Assembly: GCA_015057445.1 (NCBI GenBank)
Contig: SVEI01000001.1
Span: forward strand, 1 to 64,000
Source: Lachnospiraceae bacterium
Lineage (GTDB): Bacteria > Bacillota > Clostridia > Lachnospirales > Lachnospiraceae
Reading direction: 5' to 3'
DNA: 64,000 nucleotides
Position numbers and translations under genes: made by a program. This document shows, one piece after another, positions 51,878 to 61,681 of the stretch (position 1 is its first letter; the number at the start of each line of letters is the position of its first letter). The notes below the pieces were generated by a model, which did not search any database, was not told the origin of the DNA, and was given only the letters and a program-made list of their open reading frames with translations.

Positions 51878-52906
51878 TTATAATAAATCTGCCACTTCTA
51901 ATAAAAGTTTTTCTGTTTTCTCCCAGCCAAGACATGGGTCAGTTATTGATTTTCCATACACACCATCACCAATTGCCTGGTTTCCATCTTCAATATAACT
52001 TTCAACCATAACACCTTTAACTAATTTTTTAATATCGTCATTATGGCGGCAGGAGTGGAGTACTTCCTTAACAATACGTGGCTGTTCAGCCCATTTTTTT
52101 CCTGAATTATTGTGATTAGCATCTACAATACAGGCTGGATTTACAACATCAAATTTGCTATATTCGTCAACAAGTCTAACTAAATCATCGTAATGATAAT
52201 TTGACATTGATTTTCCATATTTATCTAAACCACCTCTTAAAATACAATGTGTATATGGATTTCCAGAAGTTTCTACCTGCATTCCCTTATAACTAAACAT
52301 ATGAGATGTTTGACCTGCAAGACATGAGTTAAGCATAACTGTTAAATCTCCGCTTGTAGGATTCTTCATACCGACAGGTACGTCAATACCACTAGCTGTA
52401 AGCCTGTGCATCTGATCCTCTACGCTTCTTGCACCAACAGCATGATAAGCAATTAAATCATCCACATATCTTGTGTTTTCTGCGTAGAGCATTTCGTCAG
52501 CAGCAGCCATACCAGTTTCTGCAATTGCTCTTAAATGAAGTTTTCTTATAGCAATTAAACCTTCAGACATATCTGTTTTTTTATTTGGATCTGGCTGATG
52601 AACCATTCCTTTATATCCAGCGCCTGTTGTTCTAGGTTTACCTGTATAGATTCTTGGTATAATCAGTATTTTTTCTTTAACTTGTTCCTGAACCTTGGCT
52701 AGTCTATGAATATAATCCATAACTGGTTCTTCACTATCTGCAGAGCATGGTCCAATTACAAAAATAAATTTGTCAGAATTCCCTGCAAAAATATCTTTAA
52801 TTTCATTGTCTCGCTTTTCTTTAATGGATTTTAATTCATCTTTTAAGGGAAGCATACTTTTTAATTCTTCCTCTGTTGGTAATTTTTGAATAATCTTAAT
52901 GCTCAT
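51878..52906 (-). CDS. 3-deoxy-7-phosphoheptulonate synthase (DAHP synthase, AroF/G/H type)
   Basis: The enzyme condenses phosphoenolpyruvate and erythrose 4-phosphate, the first step towards aromatic amino acids. The 342-residue protein is the class I-alpha (AroFGH) form: FVIGPCSADSEEPVMDYIHRL near residue 48, PRIYTGKPRTTGAGYKGMVH near 84, and IVDANHNNSGKKWAEQPRIVKEV near 262 with metal-binding residues. Which aromatic amino acid inhibits it cannot be told from the sequence alone. AAGGAG precedes the start. It heads the minus-strand pair with asnB. Confidence 0.95.
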   Translation of the reverse strand: MSIKIIQKLPTEEELKSMLPLKDELKSIKEKRDNEIKDIFAGNSDKFIFVIGPCSADSEEPVMDYIHRLAKVQEQVKEKILIIPRIYTGKPRTTGAGYKGMVHQPDPNKKTDMSEGLIAIRKLHLRAIAETGMAAADEMLYAENTRYVDDLIAYHAVGARSVEDQMHRLTASGIDVPVGMKNPTSGDLTVMLNSCLAGQTSHMFSYKGMQVETSGNPYTHCILRGGLDKYGKSMSNYHYDDLVRLVDEYSKFDVVNPACIVDANHNNSGKKWAEQPRIVKEVLHSCRHNDDIKKLVKGVMVESYIEDGNQAIGDGVYGKSITDPCLGWEKTEKLLLEVADLL

Positions 52907-52947
52907 AATAATTTCTCCTTGTTTATATGAAATATAAATTACTTTAA

Positions 52948-52976
52948 AGTTTAGCAGTGTAAAGTGGAAAAGTCAA
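52948..52976 (-). promoter_or_regulatory. Candidate promoter of the DAHP synthase-asnB pair
   Basis: On the minus strand TTGACT, 17 bases, TAAACT, about 42 bases before the DAHP synthase ATG. No T-box or leader hairpin follows. Confidence 0.55.
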
Positions 52977-53043
52977 TATAATTTATTCATTTTATTTTAT
53001 TTATCATAGTATAATATACTAATATATAATAATAGGAGTTTAT

Positions 53044-54261
53044 ATGAAATATATATTATCCTTCGTATTACCTTTAATATTAACATTAAATTATGGATTC
53101 TGTAATTTCAAAATTGCGTATGACGAATCTAAGATAAGTACAAATACAGATTGTTATGTAGATGATAGTGGAGTTGACCTAAATATTACTTCAAAATCAG
53201 CTGTATTGATAGAAGCTAAGTCAGGAAAAGTATTATACGAAAAAAATCCAAATGATAAATTAAAACCTGCATCAGTAACTAAAATTATGACTTTATTGCT
53301 TTGCTATGATCAAATAAAATCTGGTAATATGAACTATGATGATACCATTACTATATCAGAACATGCAGCATCCATGGGTGGTTCTCAGTGTTTCTTTGAG
53401 GCTGGGGAGCAACAAACTGTATTTGATATTATAAAATGTATAGAAATCTCATCTGGAAATGATGCCGCAGTAGCAATGGGAGAACACATTGCTGGTTCTG
53501 AAGAAGAGTTTGTAAAATTAATGAATAGTAAAGCAAAAGAATTAGGAATGAATGATACAAATTTTGAAAATGCATGTGGTCTAGATAGTGACAATCACTA
53601 CACATCCGCTTATGATATTGGAATTATGTCAAGAGAGTTAATAACTAAGCATCCTGAGATATTTGAAATATCAACTATTTGGATGGATCATATTATTCAT
53701 AAAACATCTAAGGGTGAATCTCGATTTGATTTGGCTAATACTAATAAGTTTTTACGTCAGTATACAGGGGCTAATGGATTAAAAACAGGATATACATCAG
53801 ATGCGGGATATTGTATGAGCGGTACCGCAACAAGAGATGATATTACATTAATTGCAGTAGTTATGGGGGCTGAAACCAAAGAAATAAGAAATGAAGAAGT
53901 AGGAAAACTATTAGACTTTGGATTCTCTAAATGTACAGTTTATACAGACGATAATGTGTTAGACAATACAAATAGTGTGCCTGTAAAAAATGGAGTTAAA
54001 AAATATGTTACACCTCAAAAAATTAACGAACATACCATTACGTTAGTTGATGCTGACATAAGTAACATAAAGAAAGACATACTTTTATATGATAATTTAA
54101 AAGCTCCAATAAGAGAAGGAGATATCATAGGATTAGTTAAATATACTCATAATAACGAAATTATTGATGAGATACATATTTATTCTTCAGAAAATATATT
54201 AAAAAAATCATATTCTTTAAGTATTAGGGATTTATGTAACAGGTTTTTTGTGGTAGAATAA
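53044..54261 (+). CDS. D-alanyl-D-alanine carboxypeptidase (second copy)
   Basis: The 405-residue protein has an N-terminal signal peptide (about residues 1-20) and the penicillin-binding motifs ASVTK near residue 78, SGN (EISSGNDAAVAMGEH) near 138 and LKTGYTS near 246, then a C-terminal beta domain and a short final helix that could anchor it. It is clearly related to the 47-kb copy but not a recent duplicate: the overall residue identity looks moderate and the DNA differs throughout. It is divergent from the DAHP synthase gene and followed by a metallophosphoesterase 26 bases later. The role is trimming of peptidoglycan pentapeptides, in growth or in sporulation. Confidence 0.92.
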   Translation: MKYILSFVLPLILTLNYGFCNFKIAYDESKISTNTDCYVDDSGVDLNITSKSAVLIEAKSGKVLYEKNPNDKLKPASVTKIMTLLLCYDQIKSGNMNYDDTITISEHAASMGGSQCFFEAGEQQTVFDIIKCIEISSGNDAAVAMGEHIAGSEEEFVKLMNSKAKELGMNDTNFENACGLDSDNHYTSAYDIGIMSRELITKHPEIFEISTIWMDHIIHKTSKGESRFDLANTNKFLRQYTGANGLKTGYTSDAGYCMSGTATRDDITLIAVVMGAETKEIRNEEVGKLLDFGFSKCTVYTDDNVLDNTNSVPVKNGVKKYVTPQKINEHTITLVDADISNIKKDILLYDNLKAPIREGDIIGLVKYTHNNEIIDEIHIYSSENILKKSYSLSIRDLCNRFFVVE

Positions 54262-54287
54262 CTTGTATTTACGAAAGGAACTAAAGT

Positions 54288-55160
54288 ATGAATTTGATAT
54301 ACATATTTTGCATTATATTTTTAATTATATTAATTTTTGTGATAATTGAAAGTATAATCGAAATAAGACAATTAAAAATTACTAATTATGATATTAAGAA
54401 TTCTAAGTTGCCTAAAGAATTTATAGGATATAAATTAATTGTATTAGCAGATATTCATAATTGTTTTTATAATTCAAAAAAAATCATAGAAATAATTAAA
54501 GAAGAAAAACCTAATGGAGTCATTTTGGCTGGTGATATGCTAGTATATGATGATAATCAAACAATTAATAATATGAAGTCATTAGAATTAATTAAAGAAA
54601 TTTCAAATTATTCGGACGTGTATTATGCACCAGGTAATCATGAAATGGGATATATGATGAAAAAAAATCACGAATGGATAGACTACGAAAAATGTCTAAT
54701 AAATAATGACATAGATAATATTTATTATTTGGATAATAAAGTTATAGATATAACAAGAAACAAATCATCTATAAAAATTTATGGATTACATCTTACAGAT
54801 GGCTATTACAAAAGAATTATTAAGCAACCATTAGATAAAGACGTAATAAATAAATTATTAAATGAATCAGAGACTGATAAATTTAATATTTTGATTGCAC
54901 ATAATCCAGACTATTTTAAAGAATACTGCAATTGGGGAGCTGATCTTGTTATTAGTGGACACAATCATGGTGGACTTATTAATCTACCGATATTAGGTGG
55001 TGTAATATCTCCACGTTTAAGGATTTTTCCAAAGTATGATAGTGGACTATTTTATGAAAATGATTGTGTTTTGGTTCTTTCAAGTGGTATAGGTGCACAT
55101 ACATTAAAAATAAGAGTTAATAACAAACCTGAATTAATTATTTTAAAACTAAATGCATAG
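54288..55160 (+). CDS. Membrane-anchored metallophosphoesterase
   Basis: The 290-residue protein begins with one strong membrane helix (about residues 1-22) and continues into a calcineurin-like phosphoesterase domain. The two-metal site motifs are in order: VLADIHN near residue 53, ILAGDML near 82, YAPGNHEMGY near 112, a single His in the LLIAHNPDYF region and SGHNHGGLI near 222. It resembles YkuE/YaeI-type enzymes thought to act on phospholipid or UDP-lipid pyrophosphates, but the substrate is unknown. It lies between two cell-wall enzymes, which may hint at envelope work. Confidence 0.85.
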   Translation: MNLIYIFCIIFLIILIFVIIESIIEIRQLKITNYDIKNSKLPKEFIGYKLIVLADIHNCFYNSKKIIEIIKEEKPNGVILAGDMLVYDDNQTINNMKSLELIKEISNYSDVYYAPGNHEMGYMMKKNHEWIDYEKCLINNDIDNIYYLDNKVIDITRNKSSIKIYGLHLTDGYYKRIIKQPLDKDVINKLLNESETDKFNILIAHNPDYFKEYCNWGADLVISGHNHGGLINLPILGGVISPRLRIFPKYDSGLFYENDCVLVLSSGIGAHTLKIRVNNKPELIILKLNA

Positions 55161-55216
55161 AATTAAACTATATATGCAATTTAATTCATAAACTTTATAA
55201 AGTTTCAATTAATTTG

Positions 55217-55245
55217 TTGAAAAATATATTAATTTAATATATTAT
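55217..55245 (+). promoter_or_regulatory. Candidate promoter of the L,D-transpeptidase gene
   Basis: TTGAAA, 17 bases, TATTAT in the 120-base gap before the gene. A 16-base perfect palindrome (AAACTTTATAAAGTTT, 55190-55205) sits just upstream and might be an operator, or just AT-rich chance. Confidence 0.5.
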
Positions 55246-55280
55246 ATCAAGGATTATAAATTTTTGTGAGGAATATTGAC

Positions 55281-56936
55281 ATGGACGATAAAAATCTGAA
55301 AGAAAATACAAATGATTCATTATTAGATAATGAAAACCATGAAAAAAGAGATAATGAGTCAGAAACTAAAGAAAAAGTCGAAGATAATAGTACAAAAAGT
55401 ACTGAAACTAATGAAAATATTGTAGATAATAATTCGAAGGATATAGAATCAAAGAGTAGTGAAAACAATGATGGAGAATTTGCTATTCCTTTTATTGACC
55501 CTACAGTATATACATACAAGAAAAAAAGACATATTAAAAGATATGTTTTGGGTGGAATTATAGGTTTGATACTTGTGGTTTATTTTACTGGTGTCATATA
55601 TTTCCATAATCATTTTGGAACATATACAACAATTAATGGATATAACGTATCTGGTTATACTGTGGATGAAGTGGAAGAATTAATCTTAAGAGATATGAAT
55701 GCATATGAGGTTACCATTAGATTTAAGAATGGTGAAGAAAAGATTAATAATGGTGATGGAAGTTTAGATATTAATACATCTGCAACAGTTTCTCATATTA
55801 AAGATAATTATAATCCTTTTTTATGGTTTACATATTTGGATACAACTAAAGAACATACTTTAGAGTTCGTAATTAATTATGATAAAGAAACTATGAAGCA
55901 GTATATTTCAAAATCTCCATTCATGGACGAAAGTCAAATGAAAGAATCGACAAATGCCAAAGTTCTTATGGAGGACGGAAAGGTTCTTGTTGTTCCAGAT
56001 GTAACGGGAACAGTTTTAGATAAAGAAAAGGTATATGAAACAATTTTTAACACTTTAGATAGTGGAAATATTATTGTTTCATTAGAAGAAAGTGATTGTT
56101 ATATTCCAGCAGAGATAACCTTAGATTCTGAAATTATTAAGAAAAGTGCTGAGAATGCAGAAGCTTTTTTAGCTATAGACGCGAATTATGATTTTATGGG
56201 AACCATTTATACAATTCCAAAAGAGGATATGTGCTCCATGGCTTATCTTGATGAGGAAACAGGTGAAATAAAATTAAGTAAATCAAATATAGAAATGTAT
56301 GCAAGACAATTCGCAGAGAAATATACAACAATTAACAAAAAACGTAAATTTAGAACTCATGATGGTTTATTAATATATATTCAAGGTCAAGATGGTTATG
56401 GATGGGAAATCGACCCTGATCAAGAGGCTATTGAATTATATGATTGTATGACTAAAATGAAAAGTTTCACAAAAGAACCAGCCATACTTCAGGAAGGTTA
56501 TGCTTTCTGGGAGCTTAATGATATAGGTGGTAGTTATGTAGAAGTAGATCTTACAGAACAACGTGTTTATGTTTATAAAGATGGATATAGGGTGTATGAA
56601 ACACCATGTGTTACTGGAAATGATGATTATATTCATAAAACTCCAGGTGGTTTATATGATATTACCTATAAAGCCACATATGTAACTTTAAAAGGACCTG
56701 GATATGAATCTCCGGTAACATATTGGATGCCATTTAATCAAGACATTGGATTACATGATGCAACATGGAGAACAGATGATCAATATACTCAGGATAGATA
56801 TACTTGGGATGGTTCTCATGGTTGTGTTAATTTACCTTTTGCAGCAGCTGCAAAAATATATGAATATGTAGAGGCTGGCTCACCAGTAGTATGTTATTGG
56901 GAAGATGAGCTTGAATTTGTTCCTATAGGAGATTAA
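55281..56936 (+). CDS. L,D-transpeptidase (YkuD domain) with N-terminal membrane anchor
   Basis: The ATG at 55281 (GAGGAA upstream) gives 551 residues. The first 80 residues are an acidic, Asn/Lys/Glu-rich cytoplasmic tail, followed by a basic stop and one membrane helix (VLGGIIGLILVVYFTGVIYF). The outside part has a repeat-containing linker domain with YTVDEVEELILRDM and IDANYDFMGTIYT segments like the PG_binding_4 domain, and a C-terminal YkuD domain (about residues 410-545) ending in SHGCVNLPFAAA, with the catalytic Cys. It would make 3-3 cross-links in peptidoglycan, which are insensitive to most penicillins. metH follows 12 bases later. Confidence 0.92.
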   Translation: MDDKNLKENTNDSLLDNENHEKRDNESETKEKVEDNSTKSTETNENIVDNNSKDIESKSSENNDGEFAIPFIDPTVYTYKKKRHIKRYVLGGIIGLILVVYFTGVIYFHNHFGTYTTINGYNVSGYTVDEVEELILRDMNAYEVTIRFKNGEEKINNGDGSLDINTSATVSHIKDNYNPFLWFTYLDTTKEHTLEFVINYDKETMKQYISKSPFMDESQMKESTNAKVLMEDGKVLVVPDVTGTVLDKEKVYETIFNTLDSGNIIVSLEESDCYIPAEITLDSEIIKKSAENAEAFLAIDANYDFMGTIYTIPKEDMCSMAYLDEETGEIKLSKSNIEMYARQFAEKYTTINKKRKFRTHDGLLIYIQGQDGYGWEIDPDQEAIELYDCMTKMKSFTKEPAILQEGYAFWELNDIGGSYVEVDLTEQRVYVYKDGYRVYETPCVTGNDDYIHKTPGGLYDITYKATYVTLKGPGYESPVTYWMPFNQDIGLHDATWRTDDQYTQDRYTWDGSHGCVNLPFAAAAKIYEYVEAGSPVVCYWEDELEFVPIGD

Positions 56937-56948
56937 ACTAATTTTATT

Positions 56949-59363
56949 ATGAATAAGATATTATTTGACAAATTATTTGAAGATAGATTGGTTATACTTG
57001 ATGGTGCCACAGGCAGTAATCTAATGAACTGTGGTATGCCGATTGGAGTATGTACTGAACAGTGGATTTTAAATAATCCCCAACATTTAATTAAGTTACA
57101 AAGAGAATATATCAAGGCAGGTAGTAATATAATACTTGCACCTACATTTACTGCTAATAGAATAAAGCTTGCTGAATACGGACTTGAAGATAAAGTAAAT
57201 GAAATAAATACGCAGTTGGTTGCTTTGTCCAAGAAAGCAGTTGAATTAGAAGGCCATAGAGGTTATGTGGCTGGTGATTTAACCATGACTGGTAAACAGC
57301 TAAAGCCAATTGGTGATCTAGATATTGATACTTTAATTGATGTTTATAAAGAACAAGCTAATGCTTTATATAATGCAGGAGTTGACTTGTTTGTAGTAGA
57401 AACAATGATGTCTCTTGCAGAAGCAAGAGCTGCTGTCATAGCAATAAAAGAAGTTTGTGATTTACCAATTATGGTAAGTTTAACTTTTAATGAAGATGGC
57501 AAAACTTTATTTGGTTCTACCCCTGAATCATCAGTAGTTGTACTTCAATCTTTAGGTGTGTCCGCGGTAGGTATTAATTGTTCCACCGGTCCAAAGGAGA
57601 TGAATTCTTTGGTTTCATCAATGTTAGATTATGCTAAAGTACCTATATTTGTTAAACCTAACAATGGTAAGCCAGAGCTTATAGATGGTAAAACAACATA
57701 TAAAATGACACCTGAAGAATTTGCACAATTAGCAAGAGAACTTGTAGATTTAGGAGTTAATGCTGTTGGTGGTTGTTGTGGTACAACACCAAAACATATT
57801 TCATGTTTAAAAGCACTTGTAAGAGGATGTAAATCCACAAAACCTGTTCCAAAATATAAAAGTGTTCTTTCTAGCGAAAATAAAGTAGTTAATATTGACA
57901 TAAATAGTAATTTTATGGTTATTGGAGAAAGAATTAATCCAACAGGTAAGAAAAAGCTTCAAGAAGAACTTAGAAATAATTCCTTAAGTTTAGCTCTTAA
58001 AATGGCAGAAGAGCAGACATCAAATGGAGCAAGTATTCTTGATGTAAATATGGGAATGAATGGTATTGATGAAATTTCCATGATGGAAAACATTATTAAT
58101 GAATTGCCAGCAGTTACTAATCTGCCACTTTCTATAGATTCAAGTTATATTGAAGTAATCGAGAGAGCGTTAAGGGTATATCCAGGAAGAGCAATTATTA
58201 ATTCTATTTCTTATGAAGAAAGAAAATGTAGACCTTTAATGAAAATAGCATCTAAATATGGTGCAATGGTTATATTGTTGCCTTTGTCTGATAAAGGATT
58301 GCCAGAAAATTTAGATGAAAAGAAAGATATAATTAATAAGTTACTATCTATTGCTGAAGAAGAAGGTATATCTAAAGATAGTATTGTAATAGATGGACTT
58401 GTTACTACAGTTGGAGCAAACAAATTAGCTGCTATTGAAACATTAGAGACAATAAGATACTGCAAGGAAGAACTGAAATTGCCAACAGTTTGTGGTCTTT
58501 CCAATATATCTTTTGGTTTACCTGAGAGAATTAATGTTAATACCGCATTTTTAACTATGGCAATTGCCAATGGACTTACAATGGCTATATGTAATCCTGA
58601 TCAATCAACACTTATGAATGCAGCTTTGGCATCGGATTTATTACTTGCAAAAGATAATGCCGACAACAATTATGTTGAAAATGTTGTTTCAGTCACTACA
58701 GAAGCTGTTTCAAAAAACAGTATATCTTTAGAAAGTAATGATTCCATTATCTTTAATGATGTAGTTAAGGGGAATAAGGCAGAGATTGAAAAGCATATTC
58801 AAACTGCACTTGATAAAGGAGTAAATCCGCAATATATTATAGACAATGAGTTAATACCAGCTGTCACAAAAGTAGGAAATCTTTTCGAAGAAAAGAAATA
58901 CTTTCTTCCACAGCTTATTGCTGGAGCTACTGCTATGGATATTGCTATTAACTATTTAACACCATATCTTAAAATTGGTGAAAATGTGTCATCCAAAGGA
59001 ACTGTTGTTGTGGCTACAGTTGAAGGAGATATACATGATATAGGCAAAAACTTAGTTGTTTTAATGCTTAAAAATTACGGATACAAGGTAGTTGATCTTG
59101 GAAAAGATGTTAAAAAAGAAGTAATAATAGAGGCTGCCATAAAAGAAAAAGCTGATATTATTGGTTTATCTGCTTTAATGACTACAACTATGATGCGTAT
59201 GAAAGATATTTGCGAAGAAATTCGTGAAAAGAAGTTACCATTTAAGGTTATTGTTGGTGGTGCAGTAGTATCACAGAGCTTTGCTGATGAGATTGGTGCT
59301 GATGGTTATTCTGAGGATGCCAATGAGGCAGTAAAAGTTGTTGATAAACTATTATGTAAATAG
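56949..59363 (+). CDS. metH: Cobalamin-dependent methionine synthase, without reactivation domain
   Basis: MetH moves a methyl group from methyl-THF to homocysteine through cobalamin. In the 804-residue protein the order is: homocysteine-binding domain (about 1-290, DGATGSNLMNCG, GINCSTGP and the zinc-binding GGCCGT), methyl-THF domain (about 315-570, MVIGERINPTGKKKL and DVNMG), helical cap (about 595-670) and the B12 domain (about 680-800) with the DIHDIGKNLVV motif that contributes the lower axial His. The C-terminal SAM-binding reactivation domain of E. coli MetH is missing, which is frequent in Clostridia; a separate reactivation protein must exist elsewhere. It fits the one-carbon genes fhs and folD. 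Confidence 0.93.
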   Translation: MNKILFDKLFEDRLVILDGATGSNLMNCGMPIGVCTEQWILNNPQHLIKLQREYIKAGSNIILAPTFTANRIKLAEYGLEDKVNEINTQLVALSKKAVELEGHRGYVAGDLTMTGKQLKPIGDLDIDTLIDVYKEQANALYNAGVDLFVVETMMSLAEARAAVIAIKEVCDLPIMVSLTFNEDGKTLFGSTPESSVVVLQSLGVSAVGINCSTGPKEMNSLVSSMLDYAKVPIFVKPNNGKPELIDGKTTYKMTPEEFAQLARELVDLGVNAVGGCCGTTPKHISCLKALVRGCKSTKPVPKYKSVLSSENKVVNIDINSNFMVIGERINPTGKKKLQEELRNNSLSLALKMAEEQTSNGASILDVNMGMNGIDEISMMENIINELPAVTNLPLSIDSSYIEVIERALRVYPGRAIINSISYEERKCRPLMKIASKYGAMVILLPLSDKGLPENLDEKKDIINKLLSIAEEEGISKDSIVIDGLVTTVGANKLAAIETLETIRYCKEELKLPTVCGLSNISFGLPERINVNTAFLTMAIANGLTMAICNPDQSTLMNAALASDLLLAKDNADNNYVENVVSVTTEAVSKNSISLESNDSIIFNDVVKGNKAEIEKHIQTALDKGVNPQYIIDNELIPAVTKVGNLFEEKKYFLPQLIAGATAMDIAINYLTPYLKIGENVSSKGTVVVATVEGDIHDIGKNLVVLMLKNYGYKVVDLGKDVKKEVIIEAAIKEKADIIGLSALMTTTMMRMKDICEEIREKKLPFKVIVGGAVVSQSFADEIGADGYSEDANEAVKVVDKLLCK

Positions 59364-59378
59364 ACGTTATACATTGAC

Positions 59379-59407
59379 TTGACATTAACACGTTAAAATA
59401 TTAAAAT
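59379..59407 (+). promoter_or_regulatory. Candidate promoter of ilvN
   Basis: TTGACA, 17 bases, TAAAAT: nearly consensus, placed 16 bases after the metH stop codon and about 48 bases before the ilvN ATG. Confidence 0.65.
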
Positions 59408-59454
59408 AAAAAATAGCGAATTTTTGAGATACATGTTGAAAGGTGGATACTATA

Positions 59455-59949
59455 ATGAAAAAAATGGTTTTATCATTATTGGTTGACAATACTTCCGGTG
59501 TTTTAAGTAGAGTATCCGGAATGTTCAGCCGTAGAGGATATAATATTGACAGTTTAACTGTAGGTGTAACCGAGAACCCACAGTACTCACGTATGACAGT
59601 TGCTGTAAGTGGAGATGACAGAATTTTAAGTCAGATAAAAAAACAGCTTCTTAAGCTTGAAGATGTTATATCTATTACAGAGCTTAAAGATGGTGAGTCT
59701 GTATGCAGAGAACTTGTTTTAGTAAAGATTAAGGCATCTACTGATGAGAGACAGCAGATTATTTCTTTAGCTGATGTTTTTAGAGCTAAGGTTGTTGATG
59801 TTTCTAAGGATTCTGTTATGTGTGAGATAACAGGTAATGTATCAAAGATTGAGGCATTTATATCACTTCTTGATGGATTTACCATTGAAGAAATGGTTAG
59901 AACAGGACTTACTGGCCTTACAAGAGGTCATATTAAGTATGAGGATTAG
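59455..59949 (+). CDS. ilvN: Acetolactate synthase small (regulatory) subunit
   Basis: IlvN activates the large subunit and gives valine feedback. The ATG at 59455 follows AAAGGTGG and gives 164 residues, in place of the GTG four codons earlier that lies inside this site. An ACT domain is seen at residues about 1-75 (LSLLVDNTSGVLSRVSGMFSRRGYNIDSLTVG), with a C-terminal regulatory domain (ELVLVKIKASTDERQQI, VCEITG, GLTGLTRG). No large-subunit gene ilvB/ilvG is next to it, unlike most ilv operons. ilvC follows 79 bases later. Confidence 0.93.
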   Translation: MKKMVLSLLVDNTSGVLSRVSGMFSRRGYNIDSLTVGVTENPQYSRMTVAVSGDDRILSQIKKQLLKLEDVISITELKDGESVCRELVLVKIKASTDERQQIISLADVFRAKVVDVSKDSVMCEITGNVSKIEAFISLLDGFTIEEMVRTGLTGLTRGHIKYED

Positions 59950-59986
59950 TTTTAATTCTTGTATTTTAGGTAATTACTTACTGTAA

Positions 59987-61048
<1,062 letters not shown>

Positions 61049-61068
61049 TTATTATAATTAACTACATA

Positions 61069-61107
61069 AGAACCTGGACCTAAGAACGGGTCTAGGTTCT
61101 TTGTTTT
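61069..61107 (+). terminator. Rho-independent terminator after ilvC
   Basis: AGAACCTGGACC pairs with GGTCTAGGTTCT (one G-U) across an eight-base loop, followed by TTGTTTT. Confidence 0.9.
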
Positions 61108-61137
61108 AATTAAGCTTTTTGGAAAGGAGGACAAAGT

Positions 61138-61680
61138 ATGACTTGTTTAGAAGCCCAATCTAATATTATGGCCTTTGTTGATAATAAACTTGCTGATGAA
61201 AAGACAACGGACTTTGTCCGACATATGAAACATTGCGACAATTGTTGTGAAGAATTAGAAATTTATTATACTTTAATTGTTGGTACGAGGCAGCTAGATA
61301 ACAACGAAGAACTGTCTCATGATTTCAAAAAAGATTTACATGAACAGCTTATAAAAATTGAAAATAAAGCAAAAAATGCAAAAAGATTTAAATTTTCTAC
61401 TTTTGGAATTGTATTTACTCTTGCTGTAGTTGTATTTTTTTTATTTTATTCCAGCGTACTTAGTAAAGTATATACAATTGAACAGAATATGATTAAGGAA
61501 GAACAGGGTGATTACTATTTTTATAATCATCTTTCAAAATATATTGAAATAACTAGTGAAGATGTAATAGTTCGAAATAAAGAATTGTATAAACCTATAG
61601 AGAAAACTTTTTATCAAAAAATACATTCTTATAATATTACGCATCCGGTGTGGTCTGATACGGAAAATGAGGAGGAATGA
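61138..61680 (+). CDS. Zinc-finger (zf-HC2) anti-sigma-factor-like membrane protein
   Basis: The 180-residue protein starts with a zf-HC2-type domain: MTCLEAQSNIMAFVDNKL and HMKHCDNCCEE, which supplies the H-x3-C-x2-C zinc ligands of ZAS anti-sigma factors. One membrane helix follows (about residues 84-106, FGIVFTLAVVVFFLFYSSVL), then about 70 residues outside the membrane with no known motif. Such proteins usually bind an ECF sigma factor encoded next door, but none is visible; instead polA starts two bases after the stop codon. It may have become a stand-alone sensor. AAAGGAGG precedes the start. Confidence 0.8.
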   Translation: MTCLEAQSNIMAFVDNKLADEKTTDFVRHMKHCDNCCEELEIYYTLIVGTRQLDNNEELSHDFKKDLHEQLIKIENKAKNAKRFKFSTFGIVFTLAVVVFFLFYSSVLSKVYTIEQNMIKEEQGDYYFYNHLSKYIEITSEDVIVRNKELYKPIEKTFYQKIHSYNITHPVWSDTENEEE

Positions 61681-61681
61681 T

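Noticed and set aside
51835-53043. T-box or other amino-acid riboswitch before asnB or the DAHP synthase gene
   Set aside because: The gaps are too short (43 and about 137 bases), and no T-box-like AGGGTGG-type motif or terminator/antiterminator pair is visible.
55190-55205. 16-base perfect palindrome AAACTTTATAAAGTTT as a regulator site
   Set aside because: It is purely AT-rich apart from two C/G pairs and stands in a very AT-rich gap; mentioned with the promoter but not strong enough for its own claim.
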